A stretch of 64,000 nt of DNA from Coniferiporia sulphurascens (lineage: Eukaryota; Basidiomycota; Agaricomycetes; Hymenochaetales; Hymenochaetaceae). The notes below the pieces were generated by a model that saw only the letters and a program-made list of their open reading frames with translations, was not told the DNA's origin and did no database searches. Position numbers and translations under genes: made by a program. Of this stretch, positions 11,452 through 22,444 are shown in pieces. Each line of letters begins with the position of its first letter. The stretch's first letter is position 1. The stretch spans positions 930,001 through 994,000 of the forward strand of contig NBBA01000004.1 in the NCBI GenBank assembly GCA_002794785.1. The letters run 5' to 3'.

Positions 11452-11772
11452 CGTCGTCGCTGTGTCGTCCGCGAGGTGTTCGAGAGGCCAGGTCCGAGGG
11501 ACGAGCGAGGTCTTTGCCGGGTGCAGCGCCACCCTAAAGCAGATTAGATAAGATATCAGCATACTGTTTATGTCATACTGATTACATTAGCCAATGCTTA
11601 CGTTATATGATACTTTCTGGACGATTCTGCCTCTTTCCACTTGACACGCGATCCGCCGAAATGGAGCTGGAGCTAACCAGCAGTCCGAGTCTCCCGCTCC
11701 CCGCGGCCGCCCTTCTTAAATACAAGCCCCTCTCTCCCAGACACCATCATCTGAAAGTTACTCCCGCCCACT
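11452..11772. promoter_or_regulatory. Divergent promoter between VTC1-like and HSP40 genes, with heat-shock-element-like site
   Basis: About 320 bp separate two divergent start codons. At 11615-11627 lies TTCtgGACgaTTC, a three-unit heat shock element with one mismatch in the middle unit. An AT-rich patch (TTAAATA, about 11716) precedes the HSP40 start by about 55 bp. The site and spacing are seen; heat-shock control is inferred. Confidence 0.45.
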
Positions 11773-13079
11773 ATGGGAAAGGACTACTACAAACTCCTCG
11801 ACGTTGACCGCAACGCAAACGAAGACCAAATCAAAAAGGCCTACCGCAAGGCCGCCCTTAAGTGGCACCCAGACCGCAACAACGGTTCTGAAGAGGCGTC
11901 ACAGAAATTCAAAGAGGTCAGTACTTATATCACTCCTAAATGTATCCCGCTGACGTCATATTCAGATCTCAGAGGCCTTTGAAGTCCTCAGCGACAAAGA
12001 CAAACGCGCCATTTACGACCAGGTCGGTGAGGAGGGGCTCAAGGGCGGACCTCCTCCTGGAGGTGCTGGCGGCTCGCCATTCGGCGCGGGAGGTTTCCCA
12101 GGCGGCGCCGGTGGTTTCCCCGGAGGTACTACGTTTACTTTTACCTCGGGCGGACCCGGGGGTCGCTCGGGAGGTTTCTTCCCATCGGATCCAAGAAGCA
12201 TATTCGAGTAAGTTACATTGGCACCGTAGGCTGGAGATGGACATTTTGAATTGCTGACTGTCTATTTTCAGACAAGTATTCTCGTCAATGGGTGGCGGCG
12301 GTATGGGCGGTATGGGCGGTATGGGCAGTATGGGCGGTATGGGCAGCATGGGCGGTATGAGCAGCATGTTTGGTGGCATGGACGAAGGCGATCATGATAG
12401 CCCGTTTATGCGCGGAGGTATGCCCGGCGGTATGCCTGGTAGCATGGGCGGTATGGGCGGGTCTTCGCCACGTTCACGGCCAAAATCCGCATCACGAGGC
12501 TCTTTCAGTGGTGCTCGTTCGGCGCCACAACAGCAAGAACCTTCAGAAGTCACCCGGCCGCTCAAAGTATCTCTCGAGGAGCTCTACAGCGGGGCGACAA
12601 AGCGCCTTAAAGTCGGGCGGAGGCTGCTTAGCGGCGGCACCGAAGACAAGTTACTCGAGATACAGGTGCTACCAGGCTGGAAGAGCGGCACAAAAATCCG
12701 TTTCCCGCGCACCGGTAACGAAACGCCTAGTGGCGATGCACAGGATCTTGTCTTTGTTGTTGAAGAGCGGCCGCACCCCCGCTTCGCACGCGAAGGGGCA
12801 GAGCTTGTACTCAAACAACAAATCCCGCTCGTTGACGCCCTCACGAATGCGGGCGGAACACGTACAGTCGAGCACCTTGATGGACGCAAAATCAACGTTC
12901 CGCTTCCCGGAGGTGTCATCAAGCCAGGAATGGAGAGCCGCGTTCTTAGTGAAGGCATGCCGATTCGGAAAGAGGGTAGCGTGCATCGGAAAGGAGACCT
13001 TGTCGTACGGTGGGAGGTCAGCTTCCCCGACCGTCTTACGATGTCTCAAAAGGAGGGTGTTCGGAAGGTCCTTGGATAA
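11773..13079 (+). CDS. Type II (class B) HSP40 co-chaperone, Sis1/DNAJB-like
   Basis: Three exons (11773-11916, 11966-12207, 12272-13079) give 397 residues. Residues 1-66 are a J domain with the HPD motif at 32-34, which stimulates Hsp70 ATPase. A Gly/Phe-rich stretch follows, then a Gly/Met region made of repeated GMGG/SMGG units. There is no CxxCxGxG zinc finger, which makes it type II. The C-terminal substrate-binding domains start at [20 protein letters not shown] and include [23 protein letters not shown] and [11 protein letters not shown]. This is the cytosolic Sis1/DNAJB1/DNAJB4 branch, which works with Hsp70 in folding and disaggregation. It is divergent from the VTC1-like gene, with a heat-shock-element-like site between them. 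Confidence 0.95.
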
Positions 13080-13816
13080 AACACTGCATAGACGCTGGTC
13101 AAACTAGTATTACTCTACTCTTTATTTATCTCCCACATAATGTTGTAGCTAGATACCACAATGTACAACATACCGCATATAGTCATATCGCTTTCACATT
13201 AATTTTCACCGTCGCAAGGATGTACGCCCAGTTGGATGTACCATGTAACAAAGTCTTGGCTACTTGGATTATGCCCATACGTGTATCACTTTATTTGTGT
13301 TTGTCGCGTAGGGGCTAAAGCCATTATAAGGTCTAAACCGACTTCCACTGCACGGTGGTGGCCCTCGTCTATCTGTGAGATCGACCCTCCTAGCTCCGAG
13401 TCCTGCTTCGACCACGACGGCCCGGGAGGTTATGGAGGTATAGCAATCTCGCAATTTGACCAAGCTGCGCTCACTTGATGGTGAGGTTTGCGCTTGGAGC
13501 CCGATTATCTGGATACGATACAACGAGAGATTGCGAGCTATTTCTTCCTTTTTTTTTGTTTTTGGAAATGTGTACTAACCGTAGCCTGTGATTGAAATAG
13601 AACCTGGCCGTCCTTCACGGAAACAAAGATTTCTAACCTAGTAGCTATACATACAGTACAGTATATCGAATTCGCATTTCACATTTACGCAAGCCACAGC
13701 CTAGCTGAGCCTGAGGCGGAGACTAAATACTGTATGTCGATCATAATGGACTCGCGCCCGGCTAGCCACAAGACTCGGATAAGAACATATCGTGGTGCAT
13801 AGAGAGACTCAGAAGA
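13080..13816. other. Intergenic region after HSP40
   Basis: About 740 bp with the HSP40 3' UTR and AT-rich sequence. I recognise no coding or RNA gene. Confidence 0.5.
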
Positions 13817-13961
13817 CCCGTCGTCGAGATTCGGGGCCTTGCCGCTCCAGTCAAAAAATATCGACTCCGCGGTGCTGGGATGTGCGCCCTGCGCACCGGA
13901 CTCGATCATCGCCCATTAGTACTATAAAAACCCAATGTTAGCACTGCCCAGCGCCGACTAA
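13817..13961 (-). pseudogene. Relic of the tandem multi-pass membrane protein family
   Basis: On the minus strand the frame from 13909 reads MIESGAQGAHPSTAES, then FFDWSGKAP. This matches the family signature MIQSGTQGAHPGTSWALIP followed by GWNGEAP, seen in the six full copies further right. Just upstream (13961 to about 13910) another frame reads LVGAG, a stop, then WVFIVL, which matches LVGAGYYWFFIV preceding the same signature. So a fragment of one membrane segment and its following loop survives, with an in-frame stop and a frameshift. No other part of the gene is recognisable. It shows the family once extended at least 8 kb left of the present array. Confidence 0.65.
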
Positions 13962-15187
13962 GTGGGAGTAGGTATGTCATAAGTGGACAATAATTAATGA
14001 TGATGACAGGTATTCCAAATCCGCCGCAAGAGGGTGTATCAGGCCGACTTGTCCTTGGGTCGCACCAGGAACAATCCCATGCAGAACGACGGCCCGAGCT
14101 GTGAATGGAGATGGTCTCCTGTCTGATGGGTGCATCTTTGAACAAGATAAATGGGGGACCAGGCCATCTTCTATCGGAGTTTCCTCCGAAGCGGAGACGC
14201 GGTAGTCTGAATACACCTTTGAGTCTAATGAGATTGATTGATCCCTGAAGGAAGACGACCGGGTCAGTCTGTCAACAACAAATCCTATATTGAACCTGGT
14301 CGTCAAACGTGTGTAGATGAGTTAATTTCGGAGCAGCCGAAGTTCAGGTCGACGTATGTACCAATATTAATGCAGCCGAGCCCGTCTTTCGGATCGAATG
14401 TACATACATCTTTTTGAACCGCTACATGTAGTATGAAATGCTCGTGCACCTTGACCGTTTGAGTTTATGTGTGTGAGTTTATTGAGAAGTTCATGCGAAG
14501 AGAGTTCAGCGGCTGCTGCGCGCCCTGCAGTATTGCGAACGTTAATATTAATATTGCTGTACGTCCCGCAGGGACATCCCTGCGCCGTGGGAACCTCGTC
14601 AAGATAACCTGATTGAGAAAAATGGGTCACCTATACAGTGTGCACCCGGCTTACGTGTTAATGTTTACGCCTCTTCTTGTGGGTGGGTTGCCAGAACTTC
14701 CCACCTTGGAATCCCTGCAGTGCAGGGGTGCAAATATCGCATCTTCTGAACTTTCCCTGCTGCCTACTAGTGTTGGAATTATGATTCAGTAATCTCGAAT
14801 ATGCGACTACTTTTGGTATTTATGTCGCACGCTCTGTGAAGTTTTACTCGTAGCTAGCTGCACGCCAAGTACTAGTAGAACATATTAGTACCGAGTTCGG
14901 TGTCTCAATATTGTACTTGTTGGGTTTTCAGCAATTTGCGGCGCGTGCAAATGCTTTCGGTACGCCAACTTGAATATCTTGTAACCAGTAGATAATCGCG
15001 CGAGGGAAACCGAGCGCGCATACATGCAGTACTAGTGTCTACGAAAAATAATTCAAATTCCGACGCCGACTCGGCATCGAGCTCGAACTTCAACAGTACT
15101 CAGTCTCAGTCATACGCAATATGACTCGTTGATGTCGCTTAACCCTTATACCGCTCTTCTCTCCTTCTTACACACAACTCCTTTCCA
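13962..15187. other. Intergenic region before the aminotransferase pair
   Basis: About 1.2 kb with scattered ORFs that have no recognisable motifs. The last 70 bp (CTCTTCTCTCCTTC tract) are also found before the second aminotransferase at 17520-17569, so the promoter was duplicated with the gene. Confidence 0.5.
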
Positions 15188-16926
15188 ATGTCCGAAGTCG
15201 CCTCCAACCCTCAGGCAGAGCCTGAGGGGACCCCACCTGCGTTTGGGCACCCCATGCTCCAACTCTTTGCTTTTGAACCGTCGTATATCAATCTTAATAA
15301 CGGTAGGAGCACTGCTAACACCTCACTCGTTTCATTATCAAAACCTTCTCCTGCAGGTTCCTACGGATCTCTTCCTCTTCCTGTTTCCGAGGCATGCGAG
15401 AGGATATCCCACGAAATTGAAGCTAATCCGGACAGATACATGCGCACCACGTATAAACCTCTTTTGGTTACCGTCCGTTCTCGGGTTGCTCAGCTTATCG
15501 GCGCCGAAACCGATGACTGCGTGGTTGTGCCGAACGCCACACACGGGTTGAACACCGTTCTGCGCAACCTAGACTGGAAAAAGGACGACGTCATCGTGGA
15601 AAGTGAGATCCTTACCCATTGAAATTAATATTCAGGCTCTAAGAGCATATAAGCCAAGGTTAATTATAGCGCCATCTCTCGGACGGTACAGTACATTTTA
15701 GATACCCCTCCGCACCCCCGACGCAGTATCTTTGTGCTGGAATTTCCTACAACTGTCTCCGACATTCTGGAACGTTGCCGTGCACACTTGAAAGAAGTTC
15801 CCCTTCAAAGCAACGGCAAGGTTGTTGCCATCATCGACGCTATTGCTTCTACTCCGGGCGTCCTGCTGTCCTGGAAAGAGATGGTCGGAATCTGCAAGGA
15901 AGAGGGCGTCTTAAGTGTTATCGATGCTGCTCATTCCATAGGGCAAGAAGTAAATATAAACTTAAAGGTAGCCGGTCCGGATTTCTGGATTTCAGTAAGT
16001 GGCCTGCGAGTATCCGTCCTGACCATTTTGAACACACATATGCATCGTTTTCAGAATTTGTACAAGTGGTTCTACGCGAAGAGAGCATGCGCTGTACTTT
16101 ATGTTCCGAAAAGGTTGGCATGCTCAAACTTCAATCCTGTTGTTCTCGATAAAAGGTTTAAAACTTCCCGAAAGAAATCAGCATCTGATTAGAACAACCA
16201 TCCCTACATCTTCGTACTACGTTTCTCCTGCAGATCCTCCTGGAGGACTCGATGCGCCGAACTTCGTCGGTCAATTTGAATGTAAGTTTCGAAAACGTGT
16301 GGCGGGATGTAGCCTCTTCTAATCCACTTGAAGGGACGGGAGCATGCGACTTCGCTCCACACATGAGTGTAAAGCATGGTACGGAGTCGAATTTTAACGG
16401 AGCCATGAGCTGGCATTAGTAGTCAGCCTTTGAGTTTCGCAATTGGCTTGGCGGGGAGGAGAGAATCAATGATTACTGTCACAACCTCGCTCTGACAGGA
16501 GGACGGAGGCTCGCGGAGCTTCTGGGCACGCGTGTTATGGATGAAGATGGCGAATTCACTGCTAACATGGTACGGGGGGATATTCTTTCTCTATATGCGT
16601 GTTGCGAACTACTACGTGCTTTAATTACAGGTCAACGTCGGGCTCCCACTCAAGGTGGTTACGTCAGCGGAAGTGACTTTACGCATCCGCAGCTTGCTTG
16701 AAAGCGAATGGGACATATCGGCTCATATTTACTTCCATGCCGGCAAATGGTGGGTCAGATGCAGTGCACAGATTTTCAACGAGGTATGTAAGAAATAAGC
16801 CTTCTAGTAATACTGTTTGACTCAAGGACGAAACAAAAGATTTCGGATTTTGAAAAGCTAGGCGAGGCACTACTTAGTATTTGCAAGACCATTGAAGGGG
16901 AGCATAGGACACAGGAGAACCGCTAA
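15188..16926 (+). CDS. Class V aminotransferase-fold PLP enzyme, Egt2/LolT-like (copy 1)
   Basis: Nine exons (15188-15302, 15357-15602, 15654-15994, 16055-16113, 16175-16281, 16334-16378, 16427-16569, 16631-16783, 16840-16926) give 431 residues with no break. The N-terminus has the NNGSYGSLP turn and the VPNATHGLNTVLRN cofactor-phosphate region. Asp211 and His214 in VIDAAHSIGQ contact the pyridine ring. Lys238 in NLYKWFYAKRA is the Schiff-base lysine. This layout fits the fungal branch called isopenicillin-N-epimerase-like, which includes hercynylcysteine sulfoxide lyase (Egt2) and LolT; the substrate cannot be told from sequence. It is followed 640 bp later by a tandem paralogue in the same orientation. 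Copy 1 differs in having Leu-Tyr before the lysine rather than Cys-Tyr. Confidence 0.9.
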
Positions 16927-17569
16927 ATATTAGTAGGGTCGCAATTATGTAGTAGCCGGCCAACCAGCATGGTACTCGTTTTTTTGGTGAGAACGGACTG
17001 GTCTCACCTTACGCGCCGCGCTTGACTATATGTGCGATTCGTAAATTACTTGGCCTTTAAATGTTCCCAGTTTACTACATGAAACCTTGTTCAAGTCCAA
17101 CTCAAACGAAAGCGTAAAAAGCAAAACGAGAACTTTTCCCGTTTCGCCGTTTCGCCTATTTTGCTGTTTTTGGCTCAAAACAAACACTCAAACAAGGCTT
17201 AAAACAAGGCTTTGAACTAAATAACTGACATTTTATACCTCCTATTTTAACTGCCGCGAAGTGAAGAGTGTATTTACATATTTTTCCTGAGCCGCCATGG
17301 CATGCTTTGAAAAACGCTGTTTAAGTTTATGTGCGGATTCGTTGAAGGGTCCATGCTTATGTAATAAATGTACGAATCTATTCAGTCCCGCCGATCATAT
17401 TGATCGCCGCGCGGCACTGATGTTGCCGCCGCACTGCGCCCGGTTGGTGAGATATGTATTGTAGAACCGTGTCTACTAGAAGCCGTACGCAATGTCTCGC
17501 TGAAATCACCTCATACTTATACTGCTCTTCTCTCCTTCCTACAGCCAGCTTCCAAGATAAGCCCCTCCA
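16927..17569. other. Spacer between the two aminotransferase copies
   Basis: 640 bp, AT-rich in the middle, with a short repetitive stretch of TTTCGCC and CAAAACAA units around 17130-17210. The right end repeats the promoter of copy 1. Confidence 0.5.
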
Positions 17570-19335
17570 ATGTCCGAAATTGCCCTCAATCCTCAGGCTC
17601 TGCCTGAGGGGACCCCTCCTGCGTTCGGTCACCCCATGCTCCGCCTCTTTCCCTTTGAACCTTCGTTTATAAATCTTAACAACGGTAAATAATGCCGTTA
17701 ATAGTACTTTACTTATTCTTGTCACCGCAACCTTTTCCCCCAGGGTCCTATGGCTCCCTCCCTCTTCCCGTCTTGGAGGCATGCGAGAGGATTACCCGCG
17801 AGATTGAAGCTCACCCAGACAGATACATGCGCATCACATACAGGCCTCTTTTGGCCACCGTTCGTTCTCGGGTTGCTCAGCTTATCGGCGCCGAAACCGA
17901 TGAATGTGTGATTGTGCCGAATGCCACACACGGGGTGAACACCGTTCTGCGTAACCTGGACTGGGGCAAGGACGACGTCATTGTACAAAGTGAGATCTTT
18001 ATCCATTGAAACTCGAAATTCAACAATCGTAGCAATATTTCAGCCAAGGTCACTTTTCCTTCCGTGGCTCGGACAATACAGTACATCTCGGATATCTCTC
18101 CACACCCTCAGCACAGTACCTTTGTGCTGGAATTTCCCACAACCGCCTCCGACATTCTAAAAGGTTTTCGTGAACACTTGAAAGGAATTCCCCGGCAAAG
18201 CGGCTGCAAGATTGTTGCCGTCATCGACGCCATTGTTTCTGTACCGGGTGCTCTGCTGCCCTGGAAAGAGATGGTCAGCATCTGCAAAGAGGAGGACGTT
18301 ATAAGCGTTATAGATGCCGCTCATTCCATAGGGCAAGAAGTAAATATAAACTTAAAAGTAGCTGACCCTGATTTCTGGATTTCAGTAAGTGGTTTGCGAA
18401 TATACGTCCTGTCCAAATTGAACACATATATGTATCGTTTTTAGAATTGCTACAAATGGCTCTACGCAAAGAGAGGATGCTCGGTACTTTATGTTCCGAA
18501 AAGGTTGGCATACTCAAATTTCGATTCTGCTGCTTTCAATAAACTTTCCGAAACTTCCCGAAAGGAACCAGCATCTGATTAGAACGACCCTCCCTACATC
18601 TTCAAACTATGTTTCTCCCGCAGACCCTCCTGGGGGGCCCAAAGCGCCGAATTTCGTCGTTCAATTCGAATGTAAGTTCAGGAACGTGTATATATATTTG
18701 GGTGGGCAGAATTTTGAATTCATTCTATTTGAAGGGACAGGAACATGTGATGTGACCCCGCACTTGAGTGTCAAGCATGGTAAGGAGACGTTTTTAACGA
18801 AGCCATAGACTGAAACTAGTAATTAGCCCTTGATTTTCGCAATTGGCTTGGCGGGGAGGAGAAAATCAACGATTACTGTCACAACCTCGCTCTGACAGGA
18901 GGACGGAGACTCGCGGAGATTCTTGGCACGCGTGTTATGGATGAAAATGGTGAATTCACGGCCAACATGGTATGAGCGGATATTCTCTTTTCCCGTATTA
19001 TGAGTTTTGCGAGCTGCTACGTTCTTGATTATAACTTCAGGTCAACGTTGGGCTCCCACTCAAAGTGGATGCTTCAGAGAAAGTGGTCTTACGCATTCAC
19101 GATATGCTTTCTAGTGAATGGAACATATTCGCTAAGGCTTATTTCCATACCGGCAGCTGGTGGATTAGATCTAGCACACAGATCTATAACGAGGTACGTA
19201 AGAAATAAGCCCTCTAGTAATACTGTTAACCCAAAGTCAAAACAAAAGGTATCGGATTTTGAAAAGCTGGGCGAGGCACTACTTAGTATTTGCGAGACCA
19301 TTGAAGGGGGGCACAGGAGAACCGCTAAATACTAG
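17570..19335 (+). CDS. Class V aminotransferase-fold PLP enzyme, Egt2/LolT-like (copy 2)
   Basis: Nine exons (17570-17684, 17744-17989, 18044-18384, 18445-18503, 18565-18671, 18735-18779, 18827-18969, 19041-19193, 19249-19335) give 431 residues. Every exon has exactly the same length as in copy 1 (115, 246, 341, 59, 107, 45, 143, 153, 87 nt), while introns differ in length. The catalytic features are kept: NNGSYGSLP, VPNATHGVNTVLRN, VIDAAHSIGQ and Lys238 in NCYKWLYAKRG. Both copies therefore look functional and under constraint. The two proteins diverge most in the C-terminal 60 residues (exon 8), where substrate access may differ. It is the nearest intact neighbour of the methyltransferase relic at 19.6-19.75 kb. 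Confidence 0.9.
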
Positions 19336-19599
19336 TAGGGTCATAATAGTCACAGAACAGTGGATAGGCAGCCAACATGGTAGTTAATTCTTGATTTAAA
19401 AAAAAGACTGGTTCCCACTTCGCCCGCCGAACTTGATTACACGAGCAGTTCCTATTTGCACCGGATGTCCCGGAATTCCCTTCTCGTCAAATCATCTGGA
19501 GAATATCGTCGACACAAAGTTAAGAGCTGGTATAAGCAGCGAAGAGGGGTCAACATAATAGAAAAGAAAGGGTTGAGCTTCAGAGGGCGTGGGCGCATC

Positions 19600-19751
19600 T
19601 GAACCCTGCGCCGTATTTCTTCATCGTCCTCCCAGATGGCCTCACGCTGGAAGGCCCACTCCAGCGGCAAAGATTGGAATAATGTAAGGCCGAGTCCCTC
19701 GGGAGGTAAATAAGGCCTTGCAAACCTGCGACTTATCTGGGCCGTACTCAT
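19600..19751 (-). pseudogene. Relic first exon of a second SAM-methyltransferase copy
   Basis: From an ATG at 19751 the minus strand reads about 50 residues including LTLFQSLPLEWAFQREAIWEDDEEIRRRV. This matches LALFQPSPFEWAFLSEAISEDHEEIQQRV in exon 1 of the intact methyltransferase at 24.3-25.6 kb. Similarity extends upstream of the ATG. Downstream there is no methyltransferase motif I or later exon before the end of the aminotransferase, so the copy is truncated. Confidence 0.7.
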
Positions 19752-22312
19752 CTCAAGATTGAGACGAAGCTCGTTGAAGATGCTGACTGAAACGTGGGAT
19801 AAAAGTGGCGTGGGGCCTATTTATAAACATGCTGTTGGGGCCGGATCACGTTTCACACGATTCCGAAAGGTCTTCGGGATGACTGTAGCTCTTCAAGCTG
19901 CGTGAAATGACTATCGCAAATTATGGTGAGATGGACCCAGTCCGTTGCAAAGCAGGATCGTTTTCCAGTTGAGAACTTGTAGCGGAGATCAAACATGTCG
20001 ATCACAATGGACCCACATTAATATTAATAGTTAGAGTGAGGATTTCCGACGGTTGTCTTATCAGAATGTAAAGAGCTCAGTATCATAGTCCGGTGGTAAT
20101 GGGAAACAGAGAAGAAACACAAGTCCGAGAGTATATTTATCGCAGGAGGTGGAGCTTCGGACCTGTGGCACACGTGGAGTGGCGTAATGTACAGTATTGA
20201 TTCTGACCCGGATTGACCACGGAAACTCCACCAGCCGCGTACGTACAGTGCACATAGTGACTACACATACGTCTCCTACGTCAACCGAGAGTAATGTCTA
20301 TATCTATTCCCTGAGATACCTATTTCCAGGTTTCCAGCCAGTGTCCTCCCAAAATGGGTTTATGCTGGCCTGAAACTCGACAAATATCGTCATCGACGTC
20401 AGCCTCAAAGAAGTGAAAACAAAACAATATCATGTCAGCCCAGTATTCAGCCAGCTATATAATCCCCTTCAGAGCCCGCAAGAGGCCAAGAACTCCTTTC
20501 TCTCCTTCCACCTCCACCTCACACTACATCCCTTGCCAGTGTGAGGACTTGACCGCAACACCTTATGGTGTGAGGCCGCTTCGTGATCTAGTCGGCGCCT
20601 CTGCGATTGAGTAGGTGGTGGTCTCCGTATTCCAGTACGAGGCCGTCGTAAGCTCCTCCCGCCCTCCACCCTCCCTCACCCGTCACGCTAACTCCCCGTC
20701 TCCAGTCTCGACTCGTGAGCGGCCTCGACCCGCAACTGTGTACCCTCCGCCACCACTCGAGTGCTAGCCCGACCAATCATCCAGAAGGCTCCTCGTGAAC
20801 GGTGGCAGGGATCGTGTCGGCTTGAGGTTTATGTGAGATACGATTCTTCCCACATCTTCGTAGTCGACTGACAGATACCTTTGTTCAGATCCACCGGGCT
20901 CCCTCGACCCATATGTTGTCCGACACGATTCTAAAATGTATGCGGGCACCGCAATGGTACGTCGTTTTTCAGTGTTTATTTAATCGCTATAGCCTGCCTC
21001 TTACCCACCTTTGTATAGGTCATAATAGTCGCTGTATAAAAATGACCGGGAGCCGGTTAAAAATAAATATTGCAGGTGCATTGCACCTGGACCGGCAGGG
21101 GGCGAGTGGGTGGGACGCCCCCTTTGCGGCAGGGTAATTGGTGTTGGTAAGTTCTCACTGTTTGTCTTCCTTTCTGAGACTAGTACTTATTTCTTTAGCG
21201 TTTAGCAGCCTCACTTTGGGGAGGAGGGCACCCTGTACCTCCTCCCCCACTACCCTTCTGCCTTTGTCATACAGATACGCCTGAGGAGTAGCTTGCTAAA
21301 GTAGATGTACTGAGACAGGAAAAATGGAGTTATTTATTAACAGTCTCATTTAAGTGGGACAAGGTAAATTTGAATTACCCTGGTACTTAAGAGGTTGCTT
21401 CTACCGTGGGGGTCCGACGATCCTGTTTGTCCCTACAACCTAAAACAGGAAACACGGGGGCCGATGCGGATCAAAGCTTTTGAGCTCCGGTCTTACTACA
21501 TACAGCCGATTTGTCATTCAACCCAGCAAAGTTTGTTTCCGCATAAACTCGCTACAGCCTGAGAGGCCCGGCCACTACGAATGATTTGGGTGCGCTATGC
21601 CTGTCGGTCTGTGTAAATGTATTCACAAACAATCGGTACTCAGTCCTGGCGAACTGATGGGAAGATGCTTCTCGTGAGTCAGAGATAATATGTCATAAGC
21701 TTCTGTTCACCTCCTCAGTGGGATTTTCAGAGTGCCCGGACTTGAGCGTCAATCCGGACGTGGCGGGTGCCAGTTATTCGTCAATGGTTTACTGTCAACC
21801 GAGGAATCAAGACACTGCTGGCACCGGCATACATGGTCGAGACATACCGGGTAGCAGACAAATGCCGTGCAGCAGCAACAATCCTCCGAGCCAGGCTCAT
21901 GCAACCGCGTATATATCAAGTGCGGAATCTCAAGCGCAAGATGGATGCAGTAAACCAAATCGAGTATGCACTGCAGTTGCTGACCGGCCGCTATCATGTG
22001 ATCATTGCGGTGCTACATCAGTATTCCGACAGCTGGTATGCTGGACGAGGTCCGGGGCGCCTAACGGTTTGATTCCGATATGTGACGTGGCCTTTCCCCA
22101 GTGGTATTATTGCAGGAACCGGAGGGGCCCGATAGGAAACGCATTTCGTGAACCAGAATAATTCTCATTTGATATCTCTTTTTGGGAACTCCTTGCTTCT
22201 TGACGGTGGCACCGTTTGTTTTCCACTCGCGACATGACGTCGGGCATTGACATAGACACTTCCGGTCGGGAGAACGAGTATGTGCTGCTCTATGACGCAT
22301 TATTTCTGTGGG
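19752..22312. other. Intergenic region, no gene supported
   Basis: About 2.5 kb with only short unrelated ORFs. A perfect 7-bp inverted repeat with 1-bp centre (AGGTGCA/TGCACCT) sits at 21074-21088. Two overlapping ORFs at 21718-22161 have no recognisable domain and no clear splice partners. I see no tRNA or known repeat. Confidence 0.45.
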
Positions 22313-22319
22313 TATAAAG
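22313..22319 (+). promoter_or_regulatory. TATA box of membrane-family gene 1
   Basis: TATAAAG lies 132 bp before the ATG at 22445 and about 62 bp before the donor of a probable leader intron (22381 GTGCGT). Confidence 0.45.
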
Positions 22320-22444
22320 CACCCCACTCTGGTCGTGTTCCTCACTGATGCCTCTTGCCCTGTCTCTTCGTGAAATCCAGGTGCGTCGAGACTTGGCCTA
22401 CAAGACTTATTCCCTTACACAGATTCCAACCTTAGCCCGCAGTC

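Noticed and set aside
21074..21088. Perfect 15-bp palindrome
   Set aside because: Could be a protein-binding site, but a single occurrence far from any gene gives no support.
21718..22161. Overlapping ORFs of 147 and 101 codons before membrane copy 1
   Set aside because: No domain, two conflicting frames and no splice continuity; possibly decayed coding sequence, but I cannot say of what.
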